A stretch of 64,000 nt of DNA from Romboutsia hominis (GCF_900002575.1 NZ_LN650648.1:1775565-1839564), one strand, 5' to 3'. Positions 14,768 through 24,574 are shown, numbered from the stretch's first letter. The notes: generated by a model from the letters alone, not told the origin. Numbers and translations: made by a program.

Positions 14768-16825
14768 TTATTTTTTATATTTTAAAGCTAATAAAACTGT
14801 TGCTGATATAACCATTAAAAGTAATACTGATGCAACTATTATAAACTGTTTACTTTTATTATCTAGTTTATTTACTTCTTTAGTCTCTTTATTTTCATCT
14901 ACATCATCTAACTTATAATTTAAATCTTTTATATTTCCTTCTCTATCAATTACTATAGTATCGCCTTTTAATGACTTTGTGAGATCTAAATCATTTAAAT
15001 ATCTAGTACTTAATGCTAAATCCTTCATTTCTGTTGATGCAATAACCATCATACCCTTATCTTTATTATATGGCGATTTTGTAAGTTGTATAGATGATAG
15101 TTGTTTTGAATAATCTCCTATGAATTTTATCTTTTCGTTGCTTTCAAATCCTAAATAATCTTTATTAAATTTTAAATTTAGATATTTATTAACATCTTTT
15201 ATAGTTAAATTATTAGTTGGAGTTCCTATTATTATTAAATTACTTTTTTTATCATCTGATTTTAAATCACTTGATTTTATAAATCTTATATCTCCATTGT
15301 TATATTTAATACTATGACCTATATAGGATATTATACTACCTATTTGCGTTAATGCTGTTGAGTCTAATTTATCAGGTACTACAACTACTGTATCATTAAC
15401 TTTATCATCCTTAACAAATGGATACGGATAATTTTTCATAGTTAAATTATTGGTATCATTGTAATCAAATTCTATATATGATTCATTTGATATATATGCA
15501 AATGGGTTATCAGTATCTCTAGTTACACAAGCTAAATCTAATAGTTCTAAATTAAATACAATTTTGATTTGATAATAATTTTGATTTAAAGTTTCTTTTG
15601 GAAGGTTAAGCTCTACGGTATCATTATTGGCATTTTCCTTTGTTAGTTTCTTGCTTCCTATAGGTATATTATTTACATATATAGTTACTAAAGATCTTTC
15701 AAAATCTAAATTCTCACCATATCTAATATTTAAATTTATTTTACTACCTTCTTTAACTTCTTTACTTTTAGGTATACTTATATCTATTATTGATTCTTGT
15801 GTAAATGGTCCTTTCAATGTAATATTATCATAACCTAAATCTTTAAAATTCAATCTATTTTTATTTTTATAATTATATATGTCATCTACATCCGTACCTT
15901 CATTTATAATTATGCTATCTTTGTTTAATTCATTTATTAAATCTTTACTATTTATAAGTTTGCTAGCTTTTTTAAGTAGTTCTTCATTATTGGATATTAT
16001 GATAAGCATTTTTTTATTTTTATCAAATATTGAATTTGTATTTTTTATAATACAATTTTTATCCAAATCTTCTTTTTCTTTTGCAGTTAATAAATTAAGT
16101 ATTTCACTTGAAGTATTACTTTTATTGCCTATATATATAACATTTTTATCCTTGTTTTTAAATTGAGAGTATAGATTTATATCAAAATTAACATTATCAT
16201 TTATTATTTTTTCTCCAAAACCACTACTAAGTATCATAGCCGAAGTTAATTCTTCACTTGAATAATTATCTGGTATTAATATACTAGTTTCTAATTCATT
16301 TCTTCCATTTTCATTTATATAAGTATCTTTGTACTCGCTTATCAAATTAGATGTTGGCTTATAATTATAGGATACACTTATATTTGATTCCTTATGTACT
16401 ACTAACCAGTTAGCTGTATTTGAGTCATCTCTACAAACCTTATCAGAAATAGTTTTATAAGCTTTTATCTCTACTTTATTATAACCTGTCTTTATTAAAT
16501 CTTTTGGTATATCTATATTTATTTCTTTTTTATATTCCTTATTTCCATCTAATCGTTCTGAATGGATTGGCACATCATTTACAATTATTGTTATTGTAGA
16601 ATAATTCACATCTAATAGTTCACTTTTTGTAAATACTAAGTTAATCTTAGTTTTTTCAACTAAAGCATTTTTAGGAACTTCAAAATATTTATTAGTACTA
16701 CTTATAACCCCATTCATAGTTATTTCATTTTTAAATTTGTAATTTTTTACATTTTGCTGTGCAAAAACTATATCACAGCTTGTAAAACTAATAATTAATG
16801 ATATCATTATTGCTATTAATCTCAT
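14768..16825 (-). CDS. BcsB-like exopolysaccharide synthase subunit
   Basis: A 685-residue membrane-anchored extracytoplasmic protein: signal peptide at 1-22, a large beta-rich ectodomain and one C-terminal transmembrane helix (about 658-682, FIIVASVLLLMVISATVLLALKYKK region). Two similar halves each contain a jelly-roll pattern (NVPIHSERLDGNKEY near 88, NNIPIGSKKLTKENAN near 395), as in cellulose synthase subunit BcsB, which guides the emerging polymer. It lies 11 bases downstream of the GT2 synthase gene. The Gram-positive setting lacks a periplasm, so it probably acts at the membrane surface. Confidence 0.8.
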   Translation of the reverse strand: MRLIAIMISLIISFTSCDIVFAQQNVKNYKFKNEITMNGVISSTNKYFEVPKNALVEKTKINLVFTKSELLDVNYSTITIIVNDVPIHSERLDGNKEYKKEINIDIPKDLIKTGYNKVEIKAYKTISDKVCRDDSNTANWLVVHKESNISVSYNYKPTSNLISEYKDTYINENGRNELETSILIPDNYSSEELTSAMILSSGFGEKIINDNVNFDINLYSQFKNKDKNVIYIGNKSNTSSEILNLLTAKEKEDLDKNCIIKNTNSIFDKNKKMLIIISNNEELLKKASKLINSKDLINELNKDSIIINEGTDVDDIYNYKNKNRLNFKDLGYDNITLKGPFTQESIIDISIPKSKEVKEGSKINLNIRYGENLDFERSLVTIYVNNIPIGSKKLTKENANNDTVELNLPKETLNQNYYQIKIVFNLELLDLACVTRDTDNPFAYISNESYIEFDYNDTNNLTMKNYPYPFVKDDKVNDTVVVVPDKLDSTALTQIGSIISYIGHSIKYNNGDIRFIKSSDLKSDDKKSNLIIIGTPTNNLTIKDVNKYLNLKFNKDYLGFESNEKIKFIGDYSKQLSSIQLTKSPYNKDKGMMVIASTEMKDLALSTRYLNDLDLTKSLKGDTIVIDREGNIKDLNYKLDDVDENKETKEVNKLDNKSKQFIIVASVLLLMVISATVLLALKYKK

Positions 16826-16836
16826 TTTATTTTCTC

Positions 16837-18087
16837 CTAAAATCGTTCGGTTTTATACCACTTAACTTCTCTTTTGTGTATAGCGTCAGAAAAATACCCA
16901 ACCATTCCTTTTATAGCAACAAATAGCCACATTTGAGAATATGTAAAATACATAAGCCCAACTAAAAATATATTGCTTAAATTACTCTCTCCCTTTTCCA
17001 TACTAAGTGTTATAGATACCTGTATTACAAATAGTATATATGATAGTATCCATATAGTAAAAAAATCAAATGGGATATTTATAGTTACTATTTTAAATAT
17101 TCCTAAAATAAATATTATATCTGATAATACAACAGATGTTAAAAATAGAAAATATACTGAAAAGAAGTATAGTATATCAAACAGCACTCTATTTTGTTTG
17201 CCCTTAAATAAATTAGTAATATACTTAACTAATACATATATATTTCCCTTTACCCATCTTGTTCGTTGCTTTATCCATACATTTACAGTTTCTGGTTCTT
17301 GCTCCCAGGTTACTGATTGAGGGACATATGTTATTCTTTGTCCCATTTTATAAATCCTAAAACTTATTTCTGTATCCTCTGCTATTGCCTTTGTGTCCCA
17401 TCCTCCTAATTTTTCTATAGTACTTCTTCTAAGTACAAAATTAGTGCCTGGTATAGTACAAAGACCTAATAATTGTTTTCTACCTGCTTGAGCTATCCAT
17501 TGAAAACTTAGAGTTTCTATATTTATAAACTTAGTTAATATGTTTTTATGCTTGTTTCTAGTTCTAAATTTTCCTATAACAGCCCCTAGTTTTTCATCTT
17601 TAACTATGGTCTGTATCAAATATCTTAGTGCAGTTTTTTCTGGTGTATTGTCAGCATCATATATTGCAATATATTCTCCCTTAGATATTTGATATCCTAT
17701 ATTTAGTGCATTTGATTTTCCTTTACCACCTGTTATATTATCCGTATTTATGATGGTAAAATTATAATTTCTATATCTATTTTTTATATTTTCTAATATT
17801 TCCTTGGAATTATCACTAGAATTATCATTTATAACGATAAGTTCCATTTTATCTATAGGATAATCTAGTAGTAATAAAGATTCTACAGTTTTACCAATTA
17901 CCTTGCCTTCATTATGTGCTGGTACTAGTATTGATACAAAAGGGAACTCTTTTAATTTTTCATCTTTAAATTTAAGACTCTTTAAATAATATATATATCC
18001 ACTTATAGCTAGTATTATATTTGTTAAGAGTATAGCCCATATAGATGATAAGGAAATTAAAAATATATAATCTACTAAACCTATCAT
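16837..18087 (-). CDS. Processive GT2 polysaccharide synthase (BcsA/IcaA-like, no PilZ domain)
   Basis: A 416-residue membrane glycosyltransferase. One N-terminal helix precedes the GT-A domain: VPAHNEG (55-61), INDNSS (86-91), DADN (144-147, the DxD site), AEDTE (236-240, catalytic TED-like) and QRTRW (274-278, the QxxRW motif of processive enzymes). About four C-terminal helices form the channel. It lacks the PilZ domain through which BcsA senses c-di-GMP; the degenerate GGDEF protein at 19696 may do that job. It starts at ATG 18087 with AAGGAG lying inside the end of the preceding gene. Confidence 0.9.
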   Translation of the reverse strand: MIGLVDYIFLISLSSIWAILLTNIILAISGYIYYLKSLKFKDEKLKEFPFVSILVPAHNEGKVIGKTVESLLLLDYPIDKMELIVINDNSSDNSKEILENIKNRYRNYNFTIINTDNITGGKGKSNALNIGYQISKGEYIAIYDADNTPEKTALRYLIQTIVKDEKLGAVIGKFRTRNKHKNILTKFINIETLSFQWIAQAGRKQLLGLCTIPGTNFVLRRSTIEKLGGWDTKAIAEDTEISFRIYKMGQRITYVPQSVTWEQEPETVNVWIKQRTRWVKGNIYVLVKYITNLFKGKQNRVLFDILYFFSVYFLFLTSVVLSDIIFILGIFKIVTINIPFDFFTIWILSYILFVIQVSITLSMEKGESNLSNIFLVGLMYFTYSQMWLFVAIKGMVGYFSDAIHKREVKWYKTERF

Positions 18088-18089
18088 AA

Positions 18090-19706
18090 TTATCTCCTTG
18101 TAAACTTTCGTCTATTTATAATCTTAAATACTATAAAGATTAATATAAATATTAGCAATACTACAACAACAAACTTTACAACTATATCATTTAACTTATT
18201 TATAGACTTATTAAACACTAAATCATTGTGTTTTCTTATAGATTTATACTTATCATAACTTGTTATTATATTCTTGTTATTTGATTCTATTTTTATATCA
18301 TCTATATTTATATAGTTGTTTTCTTTTTTTAAATCTAAAAAGCTTACATTTTTAGATTTAAGATATTCTATACACTCTTTTAAATAGTTTGTGTCTACAT
18401 CAGTATGGAAAAAAAATCCTCCAGTATGACCTCTTACCATAGATAGTTTATAATAATTATATTTTATTTTATCTACCGCTAATTTGTCATCTTTAGCTAT
18501 ATATCCTAAATTTTCCGGTATTAGTGTATTAAAATTTTTACTATCTTTTATTATATATGGAAATGTACTCATATTAAAAATTTCACTATTATTTTGGTAT
18601 CTCCCCATATATGTAGATATGTATTTTTTGATTTCTTTATACCCATCTTGAATCATAGCATATTTTTGTGCTTCAAATCCCAATGGGTATATATCATTTT
18701 CTATACATAATCTTAGTCCACTTAATAACCTATTTTTAATATATATATTTATATCTTCACTTTTACTATTTAATATCTCTTTATTAAAAAATTCATACTC
18801 ATCTTCATCTGATTTTTCTTTTCTATTATGATAGTATCCATTTAATATAACACTACCACCTTTATCTTGCATATATTTTATAGTATTTATAAAATTTTCA
18901 TCTAGAGTGATTAATTCTTTAATACTCTTATCTCGATAAGTAGGTGTTAAAGATATTATGAATGGTATATTTTCTTCATATAAATAATTAGCTAAATCCT
19001 CTAATTTTTTTGTGTCACTAAGAGGATTTACATCTTCTATTTTTACAAATATTTTACTTTCTTCAAAAGAAGTTCGTTCAAAGAAATCATTTAACGTATC
19101 TTCAAATATATAAGATTCATACATGTTCCAATCAGATATATAATACAAATTTTTATCTTGCAATATATATGGGTATGTGTTATATCCATCACTCATAGTA
19201 GCAATAATATTACTTTTACTACTTGCTTGTATTATGTTGTAATCACTTTCATTTTCTAATACTATATCGTCTCCTTTATAGTTTAATCTTGTTATATTAT
19301 TATTTTTATATATGTACTTTATTGAATATTTATTATTATACTCTAGTAAATTTGCAATTTTATCCCCTATCCAGTATATACGTTTATTGTAATTATTAAT
19401 ATCTTCTAAAAATATTTTATTCTCTATATTATTGTTTATATTTATAACAAAGACATAGTCATAATTGTTTAAACATCCTTTTTTATAATCATTTATATTA
19501 ATATTGTCCACTTTATTATTAAATACGTATAGTAGCTCATTAAGGTGATTTACTGTATTAACATTAGACTTAAATTTAGTTTTAGTTTCATAAACTATAA
19601 GAGATTTTTTATTGCTATTATTTTCACTATAAATTCCACTTGAACTTGCTAAAATTATACTAATTATAATAGTTATTTCTATTATAAATTTTTTTTTAAA
19701 CATCAT
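18090..19706 (-). CDS. DUF2334 membrane protein, polysaccharide-deacetylase-like
   Basis: About 538 residues. An N-terminal membrane anchor (about 8-25) and a C-terminal helix (about 508-530, VVVLLIFILIFIVF) flank an extracytoplasmic domain. IFVKIEDVNPLSD and VILNGYYHNRKE match the metal-site positions of DUF2334, a relative of NodB-type deacetylases, although the usual HGYxH has Asn in place of the first His. Deacetylation of the operon's polymer is plausible but activity is uncertain. The start is ATG 19706, set by GAGGAA nine bases upstream, and overlaps the GGDEF gene by 11 bases, so the two are coupled. Confidence 0.72.
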   Translation of the reverse strand: MMFKKKFIIEITIIISIILASSSGIYSENNSNKKSLIVYETKTKFKSNVNTVNHLNELLYVFNNKVDNININDYKKGCLNNYDYVFVININNNIENKIFLEDINNYNKRIYWIGDKIANLLEYNNKYSIKYIYKNNNITRLNYKGDDIVLENESDYNIIQASSKSNIIATMSDGYNTYPYILQDKNLYYISDWNMYESYIFEDTLNDFFERTSFEESKIFVKIEDVNPLSDTKKLEDLANYLYEENIPFIISLTPTYRDKSIKELITLDENFINTIKYMQDKGGSVILNGYYHNRKEKSDEDEYEFFNKEILNSKSEDINIYIKNRLLSGLRLCIENDIYPLGFEAQKYAMIQDGYKEIKKYISTYMGRYQNNSEIFNMSTFPYIIKDSKNFNTLIPENLGYIAKDDKLAVDKIKYNYYKLSMVRGHTGGFFFHTDVDTNYLKECIEYLKSKNVSFLDLKKENNYINIDDIKIESNNKNIITSYDKYKSIRKHNDLVFNKSINKLNDIVVKFVVVVLLIFILIFIVFKIINRRKFTRR

Positions 19707-20544
19707 ATTGTAATTCCTCTTGTACATATGTTTTATATTCAATAGGAGACTTTATATTTTTTTTATACTCTACTGCTGCTATTTTTGTGTCTATATTTAT
19801 GTAATTTTTATTATTTTTCAAGCTTAGACTAAGTTCATCTATACCTGTTTTTATTCTTTCTTTTACTATATTAGCACCAAATTCATCTGTATTTGGCATT
19901 ATTATAGCTATAGTATCATTTTCTATTGTGTATCTTTCATCTTCTATTCTTGTAGACTTTACAACTATATTGCTTATATCCTTCATTAGTTTGTTAGTTT
20001 TAACTTCCCCAAGTATGTTCTTTATTTCTTTATAGTATGGTAAGTTTATAAGCATTAAAGATAATTGAGTTTCATGCCTTTTAGCCTTACTCATCTCTCT
20101 TTCTAGATTCATATAAAATGCTTTTATATTAAATAATCCTGTATCCTCATGTATAGTAACCAAATTTTTATATTCATTTTCTAGCTTAAGATTTGATTGT
20201 TGAAGATTATTTATACTATTTGTAAACTTTCCTGTTGTATAAGATATTATTGGCATAAATATCATCCATATATAAGACATATATGTTATTTCTACATTTT
20301 TCGTTAGATTTATATAAAATATATATGCTGCATATATAAATATAGAAACTGATGTTGCTATAAGCCCTATAATTATTCCCCCTGTGTAAGTCATAATTAT
20401 AGTAAAAAATGTTATACAAAACATTATAAAACTTAAATTTTGTGTTTGAAATTTAATATCAAATACAAATAACATGGTGATTATAAATAACTCTAATATT
20501 AGTCCTAAAAAATATCCATCTATCTTTTTGGAAATTCTATTCAT
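19696..20544 (-). CDS. Membrane protein with degenerate GGDEF domain and intact I-site (predicted c-di-GMP receptor)
   Basis: A 282-residue protein with about four transmembrane helices (12-104), a short coiled linker (105-130) and a GGDEF-fold domain starting EDTGLFNIKAFY (133-144). The signature GGDEF is replaced by ENDTI (208-212), so cyclase chemistry should be lost. RIED (199-202) sits exactly five residues before it, which is the RxxD inhibitory site that binds c-di-GMP. PelD and listerial PssE use similar degenerate domains as receptors for polymer synthesis. Second gene of the operon. The ribosome binding site is weak. Confidence 0.85.
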   Translation of the reverse strand: MNRISKKIDGYFLGLILELFIITMLFVFDIKFQTQNLSFIMFCITFFTIIMTYTGGIIIGLIATSVSIFIYAAYIFYINLTKNVEITYMSYIWMIFMPIISYTTGKFTNSINNLQQSNLKLENEYKNLVTIHEDTGLFNIKAFYMNLEREMSKAKRHETQLSLMLINLPYYKEIKNILGEVKTNKLMKDISNIVVKSTRIEDERYTIENDTIAIIMPNTDEFGANIVKERIKTGIDELSLSLKNNKNYINIDTKIAAVEYKKNIKSPIEYKTYVQEELQYDV

Positions 20545-20583
20545 ATTTTCACTACTTTCTTTTATTCATTCTTCTGATTAAAT

Positions 20584-21684
20584 TTAATTTTGATATATTT
20601 TTTCAATAATATCGACAATGTATTTGCTTGCAAGCCCATCTCCATAAGGATTTGAAGCCTTTGACATCTCATTATATAATTTTTTGTTAGTTAGTAATTC
20701 CTTTGTGTATTTATATATGTTCTCTTCATTTGTACCTACTAATTTTAAAATTTTAGCCTTAATCCCTTCTGGTCTTTCGGTAGTTTCTCTCAATACAAGA
20801 ACTGGCTTCCCAAGAAATGGAGCTTCTTCTTGTATGCCTCCACTATCTGTTAGTATTAGATATGACTTATTTAATAAATTATGAAATTCAACTACACTTA
20901 AAGGTTCTATTACATGTACCTTTTTATTACCTTTGAATTCTTCTTTAACTAAATCTCTTATTTGAGGATTAAAATGTATTGGATACACTATTTCTACATC
21001 ATCAAATTCCATAGATATTTTATTTACTGCTTTAAATATATTCTTCATATTGCTACCTAGATTTTCTCTTCTGTGGCATGTTAAAAGTATCATTCTGTTT
21101 TTTCCTATTTTGTCAGTTATTTCACTTTTGTATTCCTTATCTATAGTGGTTTTTAATGCATCTATTGCAGTATTTCCAGTTATATATATTTTTTCAGGAT
21201 TTTTTCCTTCTTTTATCAAATTATCCTTTGATTTTTCTGTTGGTGCAAAGTGTATATCAGCTATAACAGATGTTAACTGTCTATTTAACTCTTCTGGAAA
21301 AGGAGAATATTTATTATAGGTTCTTAAACCTGCCTCTACATGACCTACTTTAACTTGATTATAAAAAGCAACTAAGGATGATATAAACGTTGTAGTTGTA
21401 TCTCCATGTACAAGTATTATATCTGGCTTTACTTCTTTTATAACTTTATCTAACCCATTCATTATATTCGTGCTTATTTGAGACAAAGATTGATTTGACT
21501 TCATAATATTTAAATCATAATTAACCTTTATGTTAAATACGTCTAGTACTTGATCTAACATTTCTCTATGTTGTGCTGTTACACAAACTATAGACTCTAT
21601 ATTATCTCTAGACTCCAACTCTTTAACTAAAGGTGCCATTTTTATGGCTTCAGGCCTAGTCCCAAATACTGTCATTATTTTCAT
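20584..21684 (-). CDS. mnaA: UDP-N-acetylglucosamine 2-epimerase (non-hydrolysing)
   Basis: A 366-residue WecB/MnaA family enzyme that interconverts UDP-GlcNAc and UDP-ManNAc. Start MKIMTVFGTRPEAIKMAPLV; then VTAQHREMLDQVLDVF, VHGDTTTTF, VGHVEAGLRT, TDSGGIQEEAPFLGKPVLVLR and RETTERPEG, all hallmark motifs. It leads the exopolysaccharide operon behind a consensus promoter (21744-21772), which suggests a ManNAc-containing polymer or a supply of that donor. It could also serve teichoic acid linkage units. AGGGGTG precedes ATG 21684. Confidence 0.95.
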   Translation of the reverse strand: MKIMTVFGTRPEAIKMAPLVKELESRDNIESIVCVTAQHREMLDQVLDVFNIKVNYDLNIMKSNQSLSQISTNIMNGLDKVIKEVKPDIILVHGDTTTTFISSLVAFYNQVKVGHVEAGLRTYNKYSPFPEELNRQLTSVIADIHFAPTEKSKDNLIKEGKNPEKIYITGNTAIDALKTTIDKEYKSEITDKIGKNRMILLTCHRRENLGSNMKNIFKAVNKISMEFDDVEIVYPIHFNPQIRDLVKEEFKGNKKVHVIEPLSVVEFHNLLNKSYLILTDSGGIQEEAPFLGKPVLVLRETTERPEGIKAKILKLVGTNEENIYKYTKELLTNKKLYNEMSKASNPYGDGLASKYIVDIIEKIYQN

Positions 21685-21743
21685 TTACTTCACCCCTGTA
21701 TATTATTCCATAATAATTTTTATCTATATTATTATCTCTCAAT

Positions 21744-21772
21744 ATATTACATTAACTACAATATGATGTCAA
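21744..21772 (-). promoter_or_regulatory. Sigma-A promoter of the exopolysaccharide operon
   Basis: TTGACA (21767-21772) and TAATAT (21744-21749) are spaced exactly 17 bases on the minus strand, a near-consensus promoter. It gives a leader of about 50 bases. I see no c-di-GMP riboswitch in it. Confidence 0.75.
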
Positions 21773-21870
21773 AATTTATTGTTATTTATTATTTTTTGTA
21801 GATTATATTTTTATTTTGATATTATTTATTATATTTTTTATTACTAAATTTATTCTATCAATTATAAATT

Positions 21871-21911
21871 AAGCATACCATTAAACTGTTAATATGTTCA
21901 AAGGTATGCTT
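21871..21911 (-). terminator. Hairpin downstream of the DUF4397 gene
   Basis: AAGCATACC and GGTATGCTT (9-bp arms) enclose a 23-base loop about 27 bases past the stop at 21939. The T tract is weak. Confidence 0.4.
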
Positions 21912-21938
21912 CTCTTATATTTTAGTATTTAATATAAA

Positions 21939-22559
21939 TTAAGCTTCTTTACATAAATAAGTATTCCCATCAACTGATTGTATAACACCTAAACTACCTA
22001 ATTGACCAATTGCATATATAGTATATATTCTATCTGGATTTAATTTAACCCTTAACGGAAAAACTACATCTTTACTTTCACTTACTACTAATTTTACATT
22101 ATACGTTCCTGGGTTTACATCTACATAACTAGTTCCCTCTCTAAATCCGATATCTTCAAAGAATGTCTCTCCATTTACTAGTATATCTACTGCTGGTGCA
22201 TTTGGTGATAAATGTATAACTCTAAATGTAGAATATTCGCTTGATGGTTGTTTTTCTGAATAGTCTTTTATAACTAATAAAGATAAATCCCCTATATTCC
22301 CTGTCACTGCTACGGTATACATTTGCCCTTCATCTACTTCAAGCATTTGATTTATAACTGGATTTTCAGTAGTTCCAGATAAGTATATACCTACTGTATG
22401 TTCTCCTTCTTCTAACTCTACATACTCTGTAAATTCCATAAAATCTAATCCGCTAAATACAAGTGCCCCATCAATATAAATGTCTACTTTACCGATTTGT
22501 GGAGCGGCCTGAAATACTCTAACTAAAGATTTTCCTTCTTTTATTTGTAAACAATCCAT
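21939..22559 (-). CDS. DUF4397 domain protein (two repeats)
   Basis: About 206 residues from ATG 22559, chosen because AAGGGGG lies 7 bases upstream; the frame is open to 22643 without such a site. Two DUF4397 units: VRVFQAAPQIGKVDIYIDG then FRVIHLSPNAPAVDILVNG, each followed by a VxLxEGxHxV/VNPGTYNVKL strand. The family has a beta-sandwich fold and unknown role, often on cell or spore surfaces. This copy has no signal peptide. It is divergent from the nitrilase gene. Confidence 0.82.
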   Translation of the reverse strand: MDCLQIKEGKSLVRVFQAAPQIGKVDIYIDGALVFSGLDFMEFTEYVELEEGEHTVGIYLSGTTENPVINQMLEVDEGQMYTVAVTGNIGDLSLLVIKDYSEKQPSSEYSTFRVIHLSPNAPAVDILVNGETFFEDIGFREGTSYVDVNPGTYNVKLVVSESKDVVFPLRVKLNPDRIYTIYAIGQLGSLGVIQSVDGNTYLCKEA

Positions 22560-22729
22560 TTTAAATCCCCCTTGATGACAATGTTCATTCTTTATATAAT
22601 ATGTGTCCATTATTTTATTTGTTACTTTATAAGTTGATTTCATATATTTTCATTTTTTTAATGCAATGTTTGTATAGATAAACTACTATTAAAATATAAA
22701 TATCTTATACTAGATTTAATTAAATTGAG

Positions 22730-23572
22730 GTGATTTTTATAAAAACTTTAGTTATACAAATAGATGTTAATTCTAATAAATTAAAGAATATATCCACTAT
22801 AGAGAGATATATAAATTTAGCCATTAATAAATCTAAAATAGATTTAGTTATACTTCCAGAAATGTTTTGCTGTCCTTATGATAATAAGAATTTTCCTGTT
22901 TATTGTGAGGTAGAAGGAGGAAATCTTTATAATATTTTATCTGATATAGCTAAAAAATATAATATATATTTGGTAGCTGGATCCATTCCTGAAAAAGATA
23001 ATAGTAAAATATATAATACTTCTTATGTTTTTGATCGATGTGGAAATAAGATAGCAAAACATAGAAAAATACATCTATTTGATATTTCTATAGATACTGG
23101 CCAAAAATTTTTAGAATCTGATACATTATCATCTGGAAATGATGTTACAGTATTTGATACTGAATTTGGAAAAATTGGTCTTTGTATTTGCTATGATTTT
23201 AGATTTTTTGAGATATGCAAAATAATGGTTGATAAAGGCGCTAAGGCTATAATAGTTCCTGCATCATTCAACATGACTACAGGACCTATTCATTGGGAGC
23301 TACTATTTAAATCTAGAGCTGTTGATAATCAAGTTTATACAATAGGATGTTCTTCTTCCCGAAACAATAATTCTTCTTATATATCTTATGGAAACTCTAT
23401 TTTAGTTTCTCCATTTGGGGAAGTATTAAATAGATTAGATGAAAAAGAGGGCTACTTTATAGCAGATATCGACTTTTCATATGTTGAAAAAATAAGAAAT
23501 CAACTACCTTTATTAAAGCATCGTAGAAATGATTTGTATAATGTATCATATACAGATAATTCTAAAGTATAA
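22730..23572 (+). CDS. Carbon-nitrogen hydrolase (nitrilase superfamily, omega-amidase-like)
   Basis: About 277-280 residues with the Glu-Lys-Cys triad in LPEMFCCPY (near 42), HRKIHLFD (near 112) and GLCICYDFRFFE (near 149). These enzymes hydrolyse amides such as alpha-ketoglutaramate in the cytoplasm. The start is odd. GAGGTG (22727-22732) is the ribosome binding site, and the only normal start in frame, GTG 22730, lies inside it. The codon at proper distance is ATA 22739, whose product would begin (M)KTLVIQIDVN as family members do. Confidence 0.88.
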   Translation: MIFIKTLVIQIDVNSNKLKNISTIERYINLAINKSKIDLVILPEMFCCPYDNKNFPVYCEVEGGNLYNILSDIAKKYNIYLVAGSIPEKDNSKIYNTSYVFDRCGNKIAKHRKIHLFDISIDTGQKFLESDTLSSGNDVTVFDTEFGKIGLCICYDFRFFEICKIMVDKGAKAIIVPASFNMTTGPIHWELLFKSRAVDNQVYTIGCSSSRNNNSSYISYGNSILVSPFGEVLNRLDEKEGYFIADIDFSYVEKIRNQLPLLKHRRNDLYNVSYTDNSKV

Positions 23573-23612
23573 ATTTATTTTAATATATTATCTTAGTTTA
23601 ATTTATTTGTAA

Positions 23613-24119
23613 TTATTGAACTAAGTTTTTAGCTTTGTCAAAATCTAATACATAGTTAATAATAGATATCAACTTACTCCCTACTTCTATATCTTCATCA
23701 CTTGCTAACCTTATATATATTCTTAACTCTTCCCAAAGCTTTTCTTTACCTAGATCTTCATTGCTTATATTATGAAGATCTCTTATTACTTCTATAATAT
23801 TTATTTTTTTACTTTTATTTAGTGTATCATGATTTTTAATATAATCTATTGAAGAATCTACTAATTTAGTTAATTCCTTTTTATATTCTCTTATACTTAA
23901 TTCTTTTTTGTATCCTACTAATTCTTTCATTAATTTTTCTAAATCAGATTTTGAGTAATTCCATACTCTACCATCATATTTTTTTATATTTTCTATACAT
24001 GAATTATATTTATCTATTAGTTCTTCTAATCCTATAACTATTTCTAAATAGTTATTTTCTTCAATTAAGTTTTTGCATCTATTTATATCCTTATCAATCT
24101 CTCTTATTGTTTTATTCAC
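23613..24119 (-). CDS. Hypothetical helical protein (168 aa)
   Basis: No recognised family. The 168-residue product is rich in Lys, Glu and Ile and looks all-helical, with a long amphipathic first half (MNKTIREIDKDINRCKNLIE) and no membrane segment. It starts at GTG 24119 with GAGGAC upstream. It is a single-gene unit. Confidence 0.65.
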   Translation of the reverse strand: MNKTIREIDKDINRCKNLIEENNYLEIVIGLEELIDKYNSCIENIKKYDGRVWNYSKSDLEKLMKELVGYKKELSIREYKKELTKLVDSSIDYIKNHDTLNKSKKINIIEVIRDLHNISNEDLGKEKLWEELRIYIRLASDEDIEVGSKLISIINYVLDFDKAKNLVQ

Positions 24120-24291
24120 ATTTAGTCCTCTTTTCTATTTTAATTATAATTTTTATTATTATATATAATATATCAATTTACTTAGTTAATAAACATATTT
24201 TATCTCACTATTGTTATTTAAAATATTATACCTTTTTAATATTTTAGTTTATCTAATCTATTAATATAGAAAATATTTACTTTTAACAAAA

Positions 24292-24320
24292 AATAGCATA
24301 GATAAAATATCTACGCTATT
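24292..24320 (-). terminator. Terminator of the YgjV/SemiSWEET-like gene
   Basis: Thirteen-base arms with one G-U pair, preceded by A-rich sequence that becomes a U-rich tail on the minus strand. It lies 18 bases past the stop at 24338. Confidence 0.65.
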
Positions 24321-24337
24321 AAATAATATTTTGTAAT

Positions 24338-24574
24338 TTAATTTTTTTCTTTATATTTATAAATATTATATAAATTATATATATTTATAATAATTATAAG
24401 CGCATTAGATATGGCAACAGGATATGCTTTTACATATAATCCGTAAACTACAAATAAAAAACATCCTATAGAATTTATAATTCTAAGCTTTACTATAGAT
24501 GTCATCGTTAATGATATAACTATAAATAAGGATGCTGAATATCCAATCCATTCAATAGGGTCAAAGCTAATCAT
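24338..24574 (-). CDS. Small three-helix membrane protein, YgjV/SemiSWEET-like
   Basis: A 78-residue protein with three hydrophobic helices at about 8-27, 31-48 and 51-70. The pattern EWIGYSASLFIVIS...NSIGCFLFVVYGLYV...YPVAISNALIIIINIYNL resembles the YgjV inner-membrane family and is close to SemiSWEET sugar carriers, which dimerise to form a pore. Without the PQ-loop proline a transport role is uncertain. AAGGAG precedes ATG 24574. Confidence 0.6.
   Translation of the reverse strand: MISFDPIEWIGYSASLFIVISLTMTSIVKLRIINSIGCFLFVVYGLYVKAYPVAISNALIIIINIYNLYNIYKYKEKN

Noticed and set aside
21685-21938. c-di-GMP riboswitch ahead of the exopolysaccharide operon
   Set aside because: I looked for the GEMM-I and GEMM-II core sequences in the leader and upstream region. 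None is present; the leader is only about 50 bases long.
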